DNA from: CAUZJF01 sp965248605
Lineage (GTDB): Bacteria > Chloroflexota > Dehalococcoidia > Lucifugimonadales > CAUZJF01
DNA: 64,000 bases
Direction of reading: 5' to 3'
NCBI GenBank assembly: GCA_965248605.1
Contig: CBDFJV010000007.1
Location: 682,001-746,000 of the forward strand
The position numbers were made by a program, and so were the translations under genes. Within the stretch, counting starts at the first letter, position 1, and the number at the start of each line of letters is the position of its first letter. The notes below the pieces were generated by a model. It was not told the DNA's origin. It ran no database searches and saw only the letters and a list, made by a program, of their open reading frames with translations. Shown in pieces: positions 43,402 to 52,022 of this stretch.

Positions 43402-43997
43402 GCTTCATGAACGAAAGTCAGCATGGCTCGGATGTCTGGAGTGGGCGATGGCCATTGCGCGACGCTGAACAGGTAGCGGACGACTTGGTGCGCCTGCTAG
43501 CTCCTCGCTGCGAGCGCATCCAGATCGCCGGCTCGATCCGGCGAAAGCGTCCCCAGGTCAAGGACATCGAGCTGCTCTGTGTCTCGAAGGCGTGGAGCTC
43601 GCAGGACCTTTTCGGCGGCCTTGCCACGAACGGCTACGAGCTCGACCTGAAGCTCGACGAGCTGGTTGCCGACGGCTCAGTTCTGAAGAAGCGACCGAAC
43701 AAGGCTGGGCGCTACAGCTACGGCGAGAAGAACAAGCTGCTCACGCACGTCCCCAGCGGGATCCCCGTCGACATCTTCAGCGCCCCGGCCACGAATTGGG
43801 GCATGGCGCTCGTGGTCCGCACCGGGCCGAAGGAGATGAACATCCGCATGATGGCCCGCTTCAAAGAGATGGGCATGAGGGGTCACGCCTACGGTGGCGT
43901 AACGGATCAGGATGGCACCGAGATCGAGTGTCCGTCCGAGGCCAAGGTGTTCGAGCTGCTGGGGTGGCGCTACGTGCCGCCCGAGTCGCGGATGTAG
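43398..43997 (+). CDS. Phage nucleotidyltransferase, DNA polymerase beta-like
   Basis: 199 residues. IAGSIRRKRPQVKDIELLCVS is the pol-beta palm motif (GSxRR...DxE/D), and VDIFSAPATNWGMALVVRTG with MNIRMMARFKEMG matches the later thumb part of PolX/phage relatives. GTG start overlapping the methyltransferase end (or ATG at 43407). Found in many tailed-phage genomes as an early gene; role unproven. Confidence 0.65.
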   Translation: MSFMNESQHGSDVWSGRWPLRDAEQVADDLVRLLAPRCERIQIAGSIRRKRPQVKDIELLCVSKAWSSQDLFGGLATNGYELDLKLDELVADGSVLKKRPNKAGRYSYGEKNKLLTHVPSGIPVDIFSAPATNWGMALVVRTGPKEMNIRMMARFKEMGMRGHAYGGVTDQDGTEIECPSEAKVFELLGWRYVPPESRM

Positions 43998-44010
43998 CGG
44001 GGAGACGTCG

Positions 44011-44208
44011 ATGGCCAAGGTAGCCTTCCTCATAACCGTGCTCCTGCTCCTGGTCCTGCTGGCCGGGGTGTGGCGGTTTGCTGTCACAACCTCCCAGTCC
44101 GATTACCTGGAAGGGCTTCAGATGGAGATATATGGGCGTGGGGGCCATACGCTGAACTTGTCGTGGAAGTTGTCAACAACATGGCCGCCCACTACGGCAT
44201 CGACCTGA
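44011..44208 (+). CDS. Small membrane peptide in the prophage remnant
   Basis: 65 residues; residues 4-23 form one hydrophobic helix (VAFLITVLLLLVLLAGVW). GGGGAGA lies 6-10 bases before the ATG. The second half overlaps the frame of the next fragment and is probably random, so the gene may be a fusion of a short lysis-type peptide with decayed DNA. Confidence 0.35.
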   Translation: MAKVAFLITVLLLLVLLAGVWRFAVTTSQSDYLEGLQMEIYGRGGHTLNLSWKLSTTWPPTTAST

Positions 44209-44279
44209 ACGCCGCCATCGAGGCCAAGATGCAGTACAACCGGACGCGCGAGTACCGGCACGGAGGGAAGGCGCTGTGA
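44070..44279 (+). pseudogene. C-terminal fragment of a phage MazG-like/NTP pyrophosphohydrolase-type protein
   Basis: Only the last ~40 residues are recognisable: VVEVVNNMAAHYGIDLNAA then AIEAKMQYNRTREYRHGGKAL, the usual end of such phage proteins. The upstream part is in another frame or missing. Confidence 0.45.
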
Positions 44280-44440
44280 AAAAGCTATTGTGCTCAGTAT
44301 TCCATCGGAATTGGCGATACGGACCTATCGCAGGATGGCCGTCGTCAAAGTACCAGGAGTGCGTAACCTGCGGGCGGACATGGGCGACAGGCACTCGTAG
44401 TTGGTGTTTTTTCAACAAGCACGGAGGGAAGGCGCTGTGA
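44276..44440 (+). CDS. Small Cys-containing phage-type protein
   Basis: 54 residues starting with GTG overlapping the previous stop (GTGA). YQECVTCGRTWATGT looks like half of a zinc-ribbon. Its end repeats HGGKAL* of the previous frame because 22 bases (44258-44279) recur at 44419-44440. Function unknown. Confidence 0.4.
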   Translation: MKKLLCSVFHRNWRYGPIAGWPSSKYQECVTCGRTWATGTRSWCFFNKHGGKAL

Positions 44441-44526
44441 GGCTTGAAGGCTTCATACGCGAGAGTAACCGGATCGAGGGTTTGCACCACAATGCAGCCA
44501 TGTGGCAAGAAGAGGAGGAAGTATGA
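44437..44526 (+). CDS. Fragment or small protein with a Fic-like opening
   Basis: 29 residues from GTG overlapping the preceding stop. RLEGFIRESNRIEGLHH resembles the N-terminus of phage Fic-type proteins (FIRESNxIEGI), but the rest is absent and it stops after EEEEV. AGGAGGAAGT before the next ATG overlaps its end. Confidence 0.35.
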   Translation: MRLEGFIRESNRIEGLHHNAAMWQEEEEV

Positions 44527-45130
44527 CTTGCATCGTTGGTCTGGTCCATGAGGGGGTGGTGTACATGGGCGGTGATAGTGCGGCCACGTCGTCTGCTTAT
44601 CTAAACCAGACCATCCTCGCGACCGAGAAGGTCTTCAGGAACGGCGAATTCCTCATTGGTGCCGCTGGTTCGGAGCGAGCAAGCCTCCTGCTCAGGCACA
44701 GCCTGAGCCCGCCTCGGAATGTACCCGGATGAGGATATTGACAAGCAGATCACGGTCGATTTTGTCAATGCGATCCGCTCTTGTCTCAAGAGTGGGGGTG
44801 TAGCGTGGAAGCGGGACGAGTTCGAGTGGTTCGATGGCTCCTTCCTACTAGGGTACAGGGGCCATCTATTTGCCATAGGGCCAAGGTACGGGGTCTCTAG
44901 ACCCCTTCATGGTGTTTGCCGCTACTGGTACCGGAGAGGACTTTGCGCTAGGCGTCCTATACGCGACGCAGGGCAGAGACCCACGTGAGCGCCTCTTAAT
45001 GGCTCTAACGGCAGCCGAAGAGTTCAACGCAGGGGTGCGCGAGCCGTTTCACATTCTGCCGGAAACCGACCCAGAGCCGCCATCCCCACCGCCACCGCTT
45101 GAGCAAGAGCGCCGTAGGCGCGTCATGTGA
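44523..45130 (+). pseudogene. Phage proteasome-like Ntn-hydrolase gene with two frameshifts
   Basis: Three consecutive frames carry one protein: MTCIVGLVHEGVVYMGGDSAAT to LRHSLSPPR, then YPDEDIDKQITVDFVNAIRS to AIGPRYGVS, then DPFMVFAATGTGEDFALGV to EPFHIL. T2 is the nucleophile position of HslV/proteasome-type Ntn hydrolases, and GGDSA matches the family. Shifts occur near 44715 and near 44895-44905. Ribosome site AGGAGG is present at the 5' end. Confidence 0.65.
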
Positions 45131-45161
45131 GTTGGCGGAACCGAAGAGTGAGAGGCGAAGG

Positions 45162-45251
45162 ATGTTTGAGTGTAGGCAGTTCGACAATGAGGCATATGCG
45201 TGCCCGAACCGGAGGGTCCAAGCGGAAGCTGCTATGGAGCGACGCCGTTGA
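45162..45251 (+). CDS. Small phage-type protein before the terminase
   Basis: 29 residues, MFECRQFDNEAYACPNRR at the start, Arg-rich end. GCGAAGG is close to the ATG and its TGA overlaps the TTG of the terminase frame (TTGA). Unknown function; in many phages a small gene sits at this place. Confidence 0.35.
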   Translation: MFECRQFDNEAYACPNRRVQAEAAMERRR

Positions 45252-45526
45252 CCTCCGCGATTGAGCGCGCCGTCGCCGCCATAGGCCCCGAGCGCTTCCT
45301 GGCTACGCTCACCGCTCAGGAGCAACAGGCCCTCGCCTACCAGTGGCGGCTCTGGGCCAGGCCCTCGCAGCTGCCGCCGGCTGGTGACTGGCTAACGTGG
45401 TTGATTATGGCAGGGCGGGGCTTCGGCAAGACCAGGAAGTCCTACAGCGTGGATGATGACTTCATAGTCCCTGACGACTACGAAGGGCTAGGGCTCAAGA
45501 AGCTCGAACAGTCGCGGACCGTCTGA
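45248..45526 (+). pseudogene. Terminase large subunit, N-terminal stub
   Basis: LARPSQLPPAGDWLTWLIMAG then RGFGKTR is the Walker A region of phage packaging ATPases (about 60 residues in). After GKTR the family sequence stops and ~25 unrelated residues lead to a stop in the 3' end of the opposite lipoprotein frame. Without the rest of the ATPase and the nuclease domain it cannot package DNA. Confidence 0.7.
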
Positions 45527-45815
45527 GGAGGCCTCGGTGAGGTAGACGGGGGCGGTGTACTCGTCGGTCGTGGCGCCGGCACCGTCGGGAGCACCGGTGG
45601 CCCTATGGGAGATGGAGTCGGCGTGGGTGTGGATGATGGAGTCGGCTTCAGCTGGGCCGTGCTCGTAGCTACCGGGGTCGGGGTCGGCTGAGGTGTACTC
45701 GTAGCTACCAGAGCCGGGGTCGGCTTCGGGTCGTCTGAGCATGACGTTAGCAAGACTGCGACCGCCAGCGCCAGGCCGCAGACGCCACCCAACGCCTCTG
45801 AGCCAACTCAACCAT
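45478..45815 (-). pseudogene. Pro/Thr-rich lipoprotein with a frameshifted start
   Basis: The main frame gives GLALAVAVLLTSC with a lipobox (LLTSC), then ~70 residues of PTPTP/TSTP-type spacer. The expected start ATG at 45815 opens MVELAQRRWV, which matches the N-terminus of the upstream protein (MVELARRRWVAW), but it is one frame off; a single base change near 45783-45790 would join them. ATG 45815 lies 4 bases after the stop of that upstream gene. If a TTG at 45792 is used the signal peptide is still complete, so a working product is possible. Confidence 0.55.
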
Positions 45816-45819
45816 TGCC

Positions 45820-47313
45820 TCAGACACGCCGCCTGGCGAGGCGAACGCCGACGAAGACCACCACGCACAGCGCACCAGCCAGAGCGACGCTCACCAGGAG
45901 CCAGGGAGAGTCTCCCCGCTCGCTCACCGGCGGCTCTGCTCCCTGCGCCGGGAGTGGCGCGGTCTCATCGCTAACCTCCGAGGCGCTCTCTGTGGCCGCT
46001 GCGTTCGAGCCGCTCTCTGTGGTGTTGCCTGCATCCACCTCACTCTGAACAGCCTCAGCAGGGCTGCTCACATCTGGAGTGGTCCCGTTGCCGCCCTCCG
46101 ACGCGCTCTCGGTGGCCGCAGCTGTTCCGTCCGCCTTGGGGGCTGCCGTATCCGTGACAGCAGCTTCCTCGCCCTGGGCGGGCTCAGTATGGCTGGCCGC
46201 GCCAGGGATAGTAATGGAGAAGGGAGACGGTTTGTGTTGAACGACCACTCCCACGGCGTCTACCGGTATGCCCAGCTGGGGCAGGAGCACCGGCAGAGCC
46301 TTCACCGTACGCTCCAGATCATACGTCGATACGTGGATCGTCGTACGCTCGTCCGCCGGGCTGCGTACCCCCAGCTCGGGGCGTCGCACCGCCTCCGGCA
46401 CCTCCGGCAGAGGGTAGACTGCCTCCCCACCACCAGCGTATGCCTCCCAATTCTCTCCCACCTTCGACCATCGTATGCCGATCGTGTTGCCCGGGGCGTA
46501 GGCGAAACGGTCGAGGACCACCGACCAACGCCAAAGCTCCTCGTAGTCGTACTTCACAGGGATTATCACCACGGTGTCTTCGTTGAGCCTCAAATTCTTA
46601 CGAAGCACTGCCTCCTTGGCAGCTGTAGCCTTTGCCTCCTGGCCGGGCGGCGCCTTCACCTGAACGTATGCCTTACCCCCCCCCGAATTCCAACCCGCAA
46701 TGCCGAGGCCCGGGTACCTCTCCGACCAGCCGCCTTCGAACTCTGGGAATCTTGTCCTATCGACGTCCGACACGTCGAAGCTGCCGGGCACCGTCGTCCC
46801 GCCTTCATCCACGTACGGTACGATGCTCCGCGACGGCCAAAGCTCCCGGTACGACGCCCAGCCGCGATGGGTGCGCCTGGCCCTGGCACCCCCAGGACGC
46901 AGCTCGATGTCGCTATAGACCTTCGACACCGGCAGAAGGCCACCTCTCAGTATTCCGACATCACAGCCATTGATGCCGTACCTGCACGCGCGGCCGCCGC
47001 CTCTCTCGACCTCCTCACGCGCCTTGCTCTTGATGTAGTCGTACACCTCGTCCGACGCTCGCTCCCGCTGCCTCAGGTAGAGATAGAGCGAGGTGCCCGC
47101 CCTGTAGACGGCGTCCACCTCTACGATCCCCTCGTTGTGGGCCCCCTGGAGCACCGCGCAGTGGACCGGGTCCTGGGACAGCGCGCCACCGAAGCAGTCG
47201 TGGACCGTCTTGGGCTCCGAATTCGCGGCGGCGGCGATCAACCCTACGCCCAGCGCGGCCGCCAGACCTAGGACAGACCACGCCACCCACCGCCTCCGAG
47301 CCAACTCAACCAT
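45820..47313 (-). CDS. Surface-exposed protein with N- and C-terminal membrane anchors
   Basis: 497 residues from ATG 47313 (alternatives up to 47340). A basic start and helix VLGLAAALGVGLIAAAA, an outer domain of ~330 residues (ADERTTIHVSTYDLERTVKA late in it), a low-complexity stalk with repeated ATESASE(G/V) units (about 395-460), and a final helix WLLVSVALAGALCVVVFVGV followed by RLARRR. No known family is recognised. Ser/Thr-rich stalk and end anchor fit a wall or surface display role. It follows the protease-like gene and precedes the lipoprotein, likely as one operon. Confidence 0.6.
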   Translation of the reverse strand: MVELARRRWVAWSVLGLAAALGVGLIAAAANSEPKTVHDCFGGALSQDPVHCAVLQGAHNEGIVEVDAVYRAGTSLYLYLRQRERASDEVYDYIKSKAREEVERGGGRACRYGINGCDVGILRGGLLPVSKVYSDIELRPGGARARRTHRGWASYRELWPSRSIVPYVDEGGTTVPGSFDVSDVDRTRFPEFEGGWSERYPGLGIAGWNSGGGKAYVQVKAPPGQEAKATAAKEAVLRKNLRLNEDTVVIIPVKYDYEELWRWSVVLDRFAYAPGNTIGIRWSKVGENWEAYAGGGEAVYPLPEVPEAVRRPELGVRSPADERTTIHVSTYDLERTVKALPVLLPQLGIPVDAVGVVVQHKPSPFSITIPGAASHTEPAQGEEAAVTDTAAPKADGTAAATESASEGGNGTTPDVSSPAEAVQSEVDAGNTTESGSNAAATESASEVSDETAPLPAQGAEPPVSERGDSPWLLVSVALAGALCVVVFVGVRLARRRV

Positions 47314-47382
47314 GCGCTCTCGCATCTGACGCCTCCACACAGCCTGGCGGCTCCGCCAGACAGCCTACATAACTACTAACGC

Positions 47383-49143
47383 TCATCTCCACGAAGTGGT
47401 TTCCTTCACTGCATCGCCCGTCGCGATCTCCACGGGGTCCGACTGAGCGCCCGCTCCCCCAGCACCGATCGCCATCACACGGTAGACGTAGGTCGTGCCC
47501 GCCTCAACGGCCACACTGTCCACGTACCTCGCCTCAACGCTCCCAGTGTCCTCGACGTGGACCGACATCTCGGCCTCCCCGAGCACCTTCCTCAGTATTG
47601 TATAGCCTGCGACGGTGAGGGCGTCCGGCGCCTTCCACGTCAGCGTCACAGAGGAGGCCGTAGAGGTGGCCGTCAGGCCCTGGGGTGCAGGCGGAGCACC
47701 CCCGGTGTGCGGGGTGCTCGTTGCGCTCTCGTCATATGTCGTCCACCAGGTCCCCGGGCAGGGGCCGCCGAATATGCCCACCGAGCCGACGGGCTCCGAC
47801 CAGAAGCCCCACCTGCCGCCGTAGCTGCTCGCGTTCCCCTTCGCCCGCACCCTGAAGTCATAGAACCCGCAGGACAAAGTCGTCGAGGTGTTCGTCGTGG
47901 TCACGTCGGGCAGCTCTGTCCAGTCGGTGCCGCCGAGCTTGTAGCCTGCCCTGTAGGTGGTGGCGCTTCCAACGGAGTCCCAGCTGATCCCGGCGACGCC
48001 GTCTGTCGAATCAGGTACGCTGAGGTTCTCCGGCGCTGGAGGCACCGTCAGCGCCGTGCCTCCGTCGGAGCCGTAGCCGCCGCAGTAGGAGTCCGTGGGC
48101 GTAGCCGCGTCCGACGAGTCGACGTACGGGCAGAGCCTAACCCTGACGGTGAACACTCCGTTGCGCTGGTCGAACGGTATGCTCGCGGGGAACGGTCCGG
48201 CCGAGAGACTGAAGCTGACCGTCCGGAAAGATGAGTCGTCGCCGGCACCCCTCGAGACCTCCCGGCTGTAGACGTCGCCGTTGCCGTCCTCCACCTGCGC
48301 GCCGTTCCGGTACAGCACGGCCTTGTAGGTCAGCCCTCTACCCTGGCTCAGGTCCCTCTTGTCGAACGTGGCCACGATCGCCGAGCCGTCGTCGGCCAAC
48401 TCCAGCGTCTCCTCGTTCGTGGGATCGTCCAGCACCGGCACGGGCCTGAGCCACTCCGGCAGCCAGTCCTTGTCCTGCATCAGCGACTCGGCGTAGATCC
48501 TCTCTATCGGGATGAACGCCCCAATACTATTACCTCGGTGTCCGTATATGACCCCCACCAGCAGCACCTCTCTGTCCGAGGCTGTGCTGCCGGGGACCTT
48601 CTCCACGAACACGGGAGCGCCGCTGTCGCCTCCATCGACCGTGAAAACGGCCCTGACGAGACACTCGACGTAGTAGGCGACAATCGTGTTGGCCGGGGGG
48701 TCCGCATACGCCTCGTGCTCGCTGATGCCGACCCTGTTCCCTGGGCAGCTGGGATCGTTCCCACCATCTTCGCTGAAGTCCTTGACCTCGCCGGACGTCC
48801 ATCCGGTGGTCCTGCCCACCTTGTGCACCGTGTCGCCCTCGTCGGGGGGCCTGGCGCCCACGATCTCGAAGGTATTGGTGGCGTGCTCGGCGAAGTACTG
48901 GATGACGGGATTGTCGACGTCGTTACTCTCGTTCTCTTCTGCCGGCCTGAAGATGCGGCTGCCGGTCGGAGGGCTTGCTCCGGAGGCGTATGCATGGTCT
49001 CCGCGGCGGCAGTTGTTGAGGGTCTCCATGCCGCCCTTGCCGAGTATCCGGCACGTCGTGTCTTCGGGGACGAGCAGCGCCGTGCCCAGCGCCCTGCGAA
49101 CTCGCAGGTACATCTCCACCTTGTACATCCAATCCACCTTCAA
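47383..49143 (-). CDS. Trypsin-like serine protease with fibronectin type III domains, 5' end probably lost
   Basis: Up to 586 residues. VDGGDSGAPVF is the catalytic Ser motif of S1 peptidases, and VHKVGRTTGWTSGEV a family block before it. After ~250 residues come two or three FN3-type modules (PPAPENLSVPDSTDGVAGISW; PPAPQGLTATSTASSVTLTW; TTYVYRVMAIG). There is no signal peptide and the region that should hold the catalytic His is missing, so the 5' end seems lost at an 11-bp inverted repeat (49138-49169). Start codon uncertain (TTG 49143 or ATG 49128). Confidence 0.65.
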   Translation of the reverse strand: MKVDWMYKVEMYLRVRRALGTALLVPEDTTCRILGKGGMETLNNCRRGDHAYASGASPPTGSRIFRPAEENESNDVDNPVIQYFAEHATNTFEIVGARPPDEGDTVHKVGRTTGWTSGEVKDFSEDGGNDPSCPGNRVGISEHEAYADPPANTIVAYYVECLVRAVFTVDGGDSGAPVFVEKVPGSTASDREVLLVGVIYGHRGNSIGAFIPIERIYAESLMQDKDWLPEWLRPVPVLDDPTNEETLELADDGSAIVATFDKRDLSQGRGLTYKAVLYRNGAQVEDGNGDVYSREVSRGAGDDSSFRTVSFSLSAGPFPASIPFDQRNGVFTVRVRLCPYVDSSDAATPTDSYCGGYGSDGGTALTVPPAPENLSVPDSTDGVAGISWDSVGSATTYRAGYKLGGTDWTELPDVTTTNTSTTLSCGFYDFRVRAKGNASSYGGRWGFWSEPVGSVGIFGGPCPGTWWTTYDESATSTPHTGGAPPAPQGLTATSTASSVTLTWKAPDALTVAGYTILRKVLGEAEMSVHVEDTGSVEARYVDSVAVEAGTTYVYRVMAIGAGGAGAQSDPVEIATGDAVKETTSWR

Positions 49144-49169
49144 TCAGGTTCGGTCGTTCCTGATTGAAG
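49138..49169. repeat. Inverted repeat at the broken start of the protease gene
   Basis: CTTCAATCAGG and CCTGATTGAAG, 11 bp perfect, 10-base loop. It marks the edge of the accessory block and may be a scar of an excision or a hairpin near the start codon. Confidence 0.6.
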
Positions 49170-49221
49170 GCGACAGGCGGTACAGTTTTCAAGCGCCACA
49201 TCTCAGCGCTCGACCGCCCAG

Positions 49222-50235
49222 GTGGTACATTATCTCTCCGCCCTTCACATCGTAACGGGCGCGACCGGATTCGCCGGGGCATACATCGTCCACGAGCTGC
49301 TGAGCCAAGGCTACCGGGTGCGCGCGATGCTCAGGGAGAGCAGCCCCACCAGCGTCCTCGCCGGGCTGGACGTCGACTTGTTTCGCGGCGACCTGTCGGA
49401 CACCGATTCGCTGCGAGAGGCGGTTAAGGGTGTCGATCACATCGTACATCCTGCGTACTCGATCGAGGGCAGGGTCGTCGATGACCCGATCATGGAGTTC
49501 GAGATCAACGAAAGGGGCAGCCTTACCCTGCTGGAAGCCGCGCGGCAAGAAGGCGTCGAGACGTTCATTTTTACCAGCTCAGGGGCATCCGTGGGATACC
49601 GGAATCCAACCAAATGGCAGCCGGTGTATCCTATCGAGGAGACGAGCCCATGCTTCCCGACTGATGTCTACGGGGCGGGCAAAGCAGCCGTAGAAAAGTG
49701 GTGCTTCGCTTACTACCACCAGTACGGCTTGAAGACAGTGACGCTGCGGACGATGTGGGTGTACGGCGCATTCCGAAAGGGCCGACGAGACCTAACCGCC
49801 CTCGGGTCTGCGAATAATGCGCCGGAAGGGAAGTCCGAAGAGGCATTTATTCGCGAGAACGATTTTCTTGGGACGTTCTTCAGGTACACGGAGCAGGCTC
49901 TGAAGGGCGAGGACATAACGGTCCCCGGCGGTGGATTTCACATGACTCACGTCGAGGACCTGGCGAGGGCACACCGGCTCGCGATCGAGAAGAGCGAAGG
50001 CGGGGAGATATACAACGTCAACGACGACCACGTCACGTGGAGGACGTTCGTCGAGCGAGTGGTAGAGTTGACAGGTTCGAGGAGCCTGCTTACGTTCGAG
50101 CCAGCGCCCAAGAATGACGTCTTCGTAAGCAACACCCGGATCAAAGAGAAGCTGGGTATGACGTTCAAAGGGATGGCTGGGCTGGACGAGAGCATCCGAG
50201 GTTGCATGGAGGTCCTGGTAGGAGAGCGGAAATAG
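49222..50235 (+). CDS. NAD(P)-dependent epimerase/dehydratase (extended SDR)
   Basis: 337 residues. HIVTGATGFAGAYIV binds the dinucleotide, VDHIVHPAYS is the next family block, IFTSSGASVGYR contains the catalytic Ser, and YGAGKAAVEKW the YxxxK pair. The GTG start gives a normal length; no ribosome site is clear. Substrate unknown, likely a nucleotide sugar or a lactone/aldehyde. Confidence 0.82.
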   Translation: MVHYLSALHIVTGATGFAGAYIVHELLSQGYRVRAMLRESSPTSVLAGLDVDLFRGDLSDTDSLREAVKGVDHIVHPAYSIEGRVVDDPIMEFEINERGSLTLLEAARQEGVETFIFTSSGASVGYRNPTKWQPVYPIEETSPCFPTDVYGAGKAAVEKWCFAYYHQYGLKTVTLRTMWVYGAFRKGRRDLTALGSANNAPEGKSEEAFIRENDFLGTFFRYTEQALKGEDITVPGGGFHMTHVEDLARAHRLAIEKSEGGEIYNVNDDHVTWRTFVERVVELTGSRSLLTFEPAPKNDVFVSNTRIKEKLGMTFKGMAGLDESIRGCMEVLVGERK

Positions 50236-50314
50236 GATGTGCAGGGGCGCTTCGGATCGTCTATCGTGCCGGCTGTAACCGCCGTGGGAGATGGAAGTAC
50301 CGGAAGGTGACGCT

Positions 50315-51970
50315 ATGGCTGATTTGAAGGACAGACCTGAAGAGCAGACATCATCGACGCCTTCAGGGCACCCCCCTGACGCTATTGGCGAGTTTCCCTT
50401 GACGGGGGGCTTGTTCGGGCCCCTCGCCAACGCCGTCGCCAGGATAAACGTCGGCGTTCACACCAAACTGTTGTCTGGCTTCCTGATCGGCGCCTTGCTT
50501 CTCGTGGCCATGGGCGCCCTGAGCCTGGTGGTCATCAGCAGGATGAGCGAGCGAGTGGACGCGTTGAACCGTGCGCAAGAAAAGGTCGACCTGTCCCGGC
50601 AGATGGAATACGCCGTTACCGCGCAGAGCCACTTTCGCGCGATGGCCCTTCTGACCAACGACGACTCCAACAACGCCAAGATTGCCAACGCCAAGGAGGG
50701 CTTCGTCGTTAACCTGCAAGCCGTCGACGAGATCAGTCCTCCCGAGGAGGATGACTTCTTCACAGAGGTCAGGGAAACCAATACGCGTTTTGGCGCGTCG
50801 AGCGAGGATGTGCTAGCGCTCTATACCGATGGCGATATCGATGAGGCGTTGAAGCTGCACATGGGGCAGGAACATGTGATCTCTCACGAGCTCGAAGCCG
50901 CGATGCGTGAGTTGAACGGCAAGGCAACCGATGAGGCGTTAGCGGCCACGGCCGCGTTCCAGTCCGACAGAGCCACGTTGACGGCGACCGTGTGGGTGTT
51001 TTCGGGTGTCAGCCTGGTATTCGCTCTGCTAGTCGGCCTCGTCATGTCCCTGACCTTTGTCCGGCCGATTCGTAGGATCGATTCCGTAGTAGCAGCCGTC
51101 GCTGGTGGGGACTTCGACAACCGGGTGGAAGTGCCCAACCGGGACGAGTTCGGTACGTTGAGTACCCATATAAACAGGATGGCGCAAAGACTCGGGAACC
51201 TCTACCACGACATACAGGACGAGCTCAAGCAGCGCAAGCGGACCGAGGAGGAGTCGAAGCGCCGGACCACCGAGCTAGTTGCCGCCAATAGCGAGCTGGA
51301 GTCGATGACATACTCGATTTCTCACAACCTTTGGGCTCCACTTCAGAGGATTGAGTCCTCCACAAAGGCGCTGCTCGAGCAGGAAGGCGGAAAGCTGGAT
51401 GCCCAGGCCAAAGCCCAAGTAGAGAGCGTCCTGGATGAAAGGCGCCGCATAGGGGAGCACCTGGACGACATAGTGAACATGTCGCGCGTACTTGCGGTCG
51501 TTGACGACACGCGAGGAGAGGTGCGGAAGGAAGACGTAGACCTCTCGGAGGTGGCGCGAGCCTGCGCCGCGGGACTAACCGAGCGTGACCCCGAGCGCAG
51601 CGTCGAGTTCGTCATTGCCGAAGGCCTCGTCGCGGAGGGCGATAGGGGCCAGCTCCAGGTCGTGCTGGAAAACCTGATCGGCAACGCCTGGAAGTTCACG
51701 GGCAAACATTCAGAGGCACGAATCGAGTTCGGGAAGACGACAGAGGACGGCAAAACCGTGTTCTTCGTCCGCGACGACGGTGCCGGCTTTGATATGGCCG
51801 AAGCCGACGAACTTTTCGGCGCGTTCAAGCGCCTGCACTCCGAAGACGAGTTCGACGGAGTCGGCGTAGGCCTTGCGACGATCCAGCGGATCATCCAGGG
51901 CCACGGAGGCAGAGTTTGGGCCGAAGGCGAAGTGGAAAAGGGCGCCACGTTCCGCTTCACGCTGTCTTGA
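50315..51970 (+). CDS. Membrane sensor histidine kinase with HAMP domain
   Basis: 551 residues from ATG 50315 (GGAAGGTG upstream; an ATG at 50291 would add 8). Helix LLSGFLIGALLLVAMGALSL, an outer four-helix sensor of ~150 residues, a second helix VFSGVSLVFALLVGLVMSL, HAMP (PIRRIDSVVAAVAGGDF), a coiled coil, then the H-box SISHNLWAPLQ. The ATP-binding part has N-box NLIGNAWKF, G1 DDGAGF and G2 GVGVGLA. His is at the expected place although Asp/Arg after it are Asn/Trp. No response regulator is adjacent; an FHA protein follows. Confidence 0.87.
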   Translation: MADLKDRPEEQTSSTPSGHPPDAIGEFPLTGGLFGPLANAVARINVGVHTKLLSGFLIGALLLVAMGALSLVVISRMSERVDALNRAQEKVDLSRQMEYAVTAQSHFRAMALLTNDDSNNAKIANAKEGFVVNLQAVDEISPPEEDDFFTEVRETNTRFGASSEDVLALYTDGDIDEALKLHMGQEHVISHELEAAMRELNGKATDEALAATAAFQSDRATLTATVWVFSGVSLVFALLVGLVMSLTFVRPIRRIDSVVAAVAGGDFDNRVEVPNRDEFGTLSTHINRMAQRLGNLYHDIQDELKQRKRTEEESKRRTTELVAANSELESMTYSISHNLWAPLQRIESSTKALLEQEGGKLDAQAKAQVESVLDERRRIGEHLDDIVNMSRVLAVVDDTRGEVRKEDVDLSEVARACAAGLTERDPERSVEFVIAEGLVAEGDRGQLQVVLENLIGNAWKFTGKHSEARIEFGKTTEDGKTVFFVRDDGAGFDMAEADELFGAFKRLHSEDEFDGVGVGLATIQRIIQGHGGRVWAEGEVEKGATFRFTLS

Positions 51971-52022
51971 TCTAAGTGGTCCCAACCAGGCCGATGAAAT
52001 CTCAGACAGACAGGGCTCCGCT

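Noticed and set aside
44523..45130. Programmed frameshifting in the Ntn-hydrolase gene
   Set aside because: No slippery run at either break and the region is otherwise decayed.
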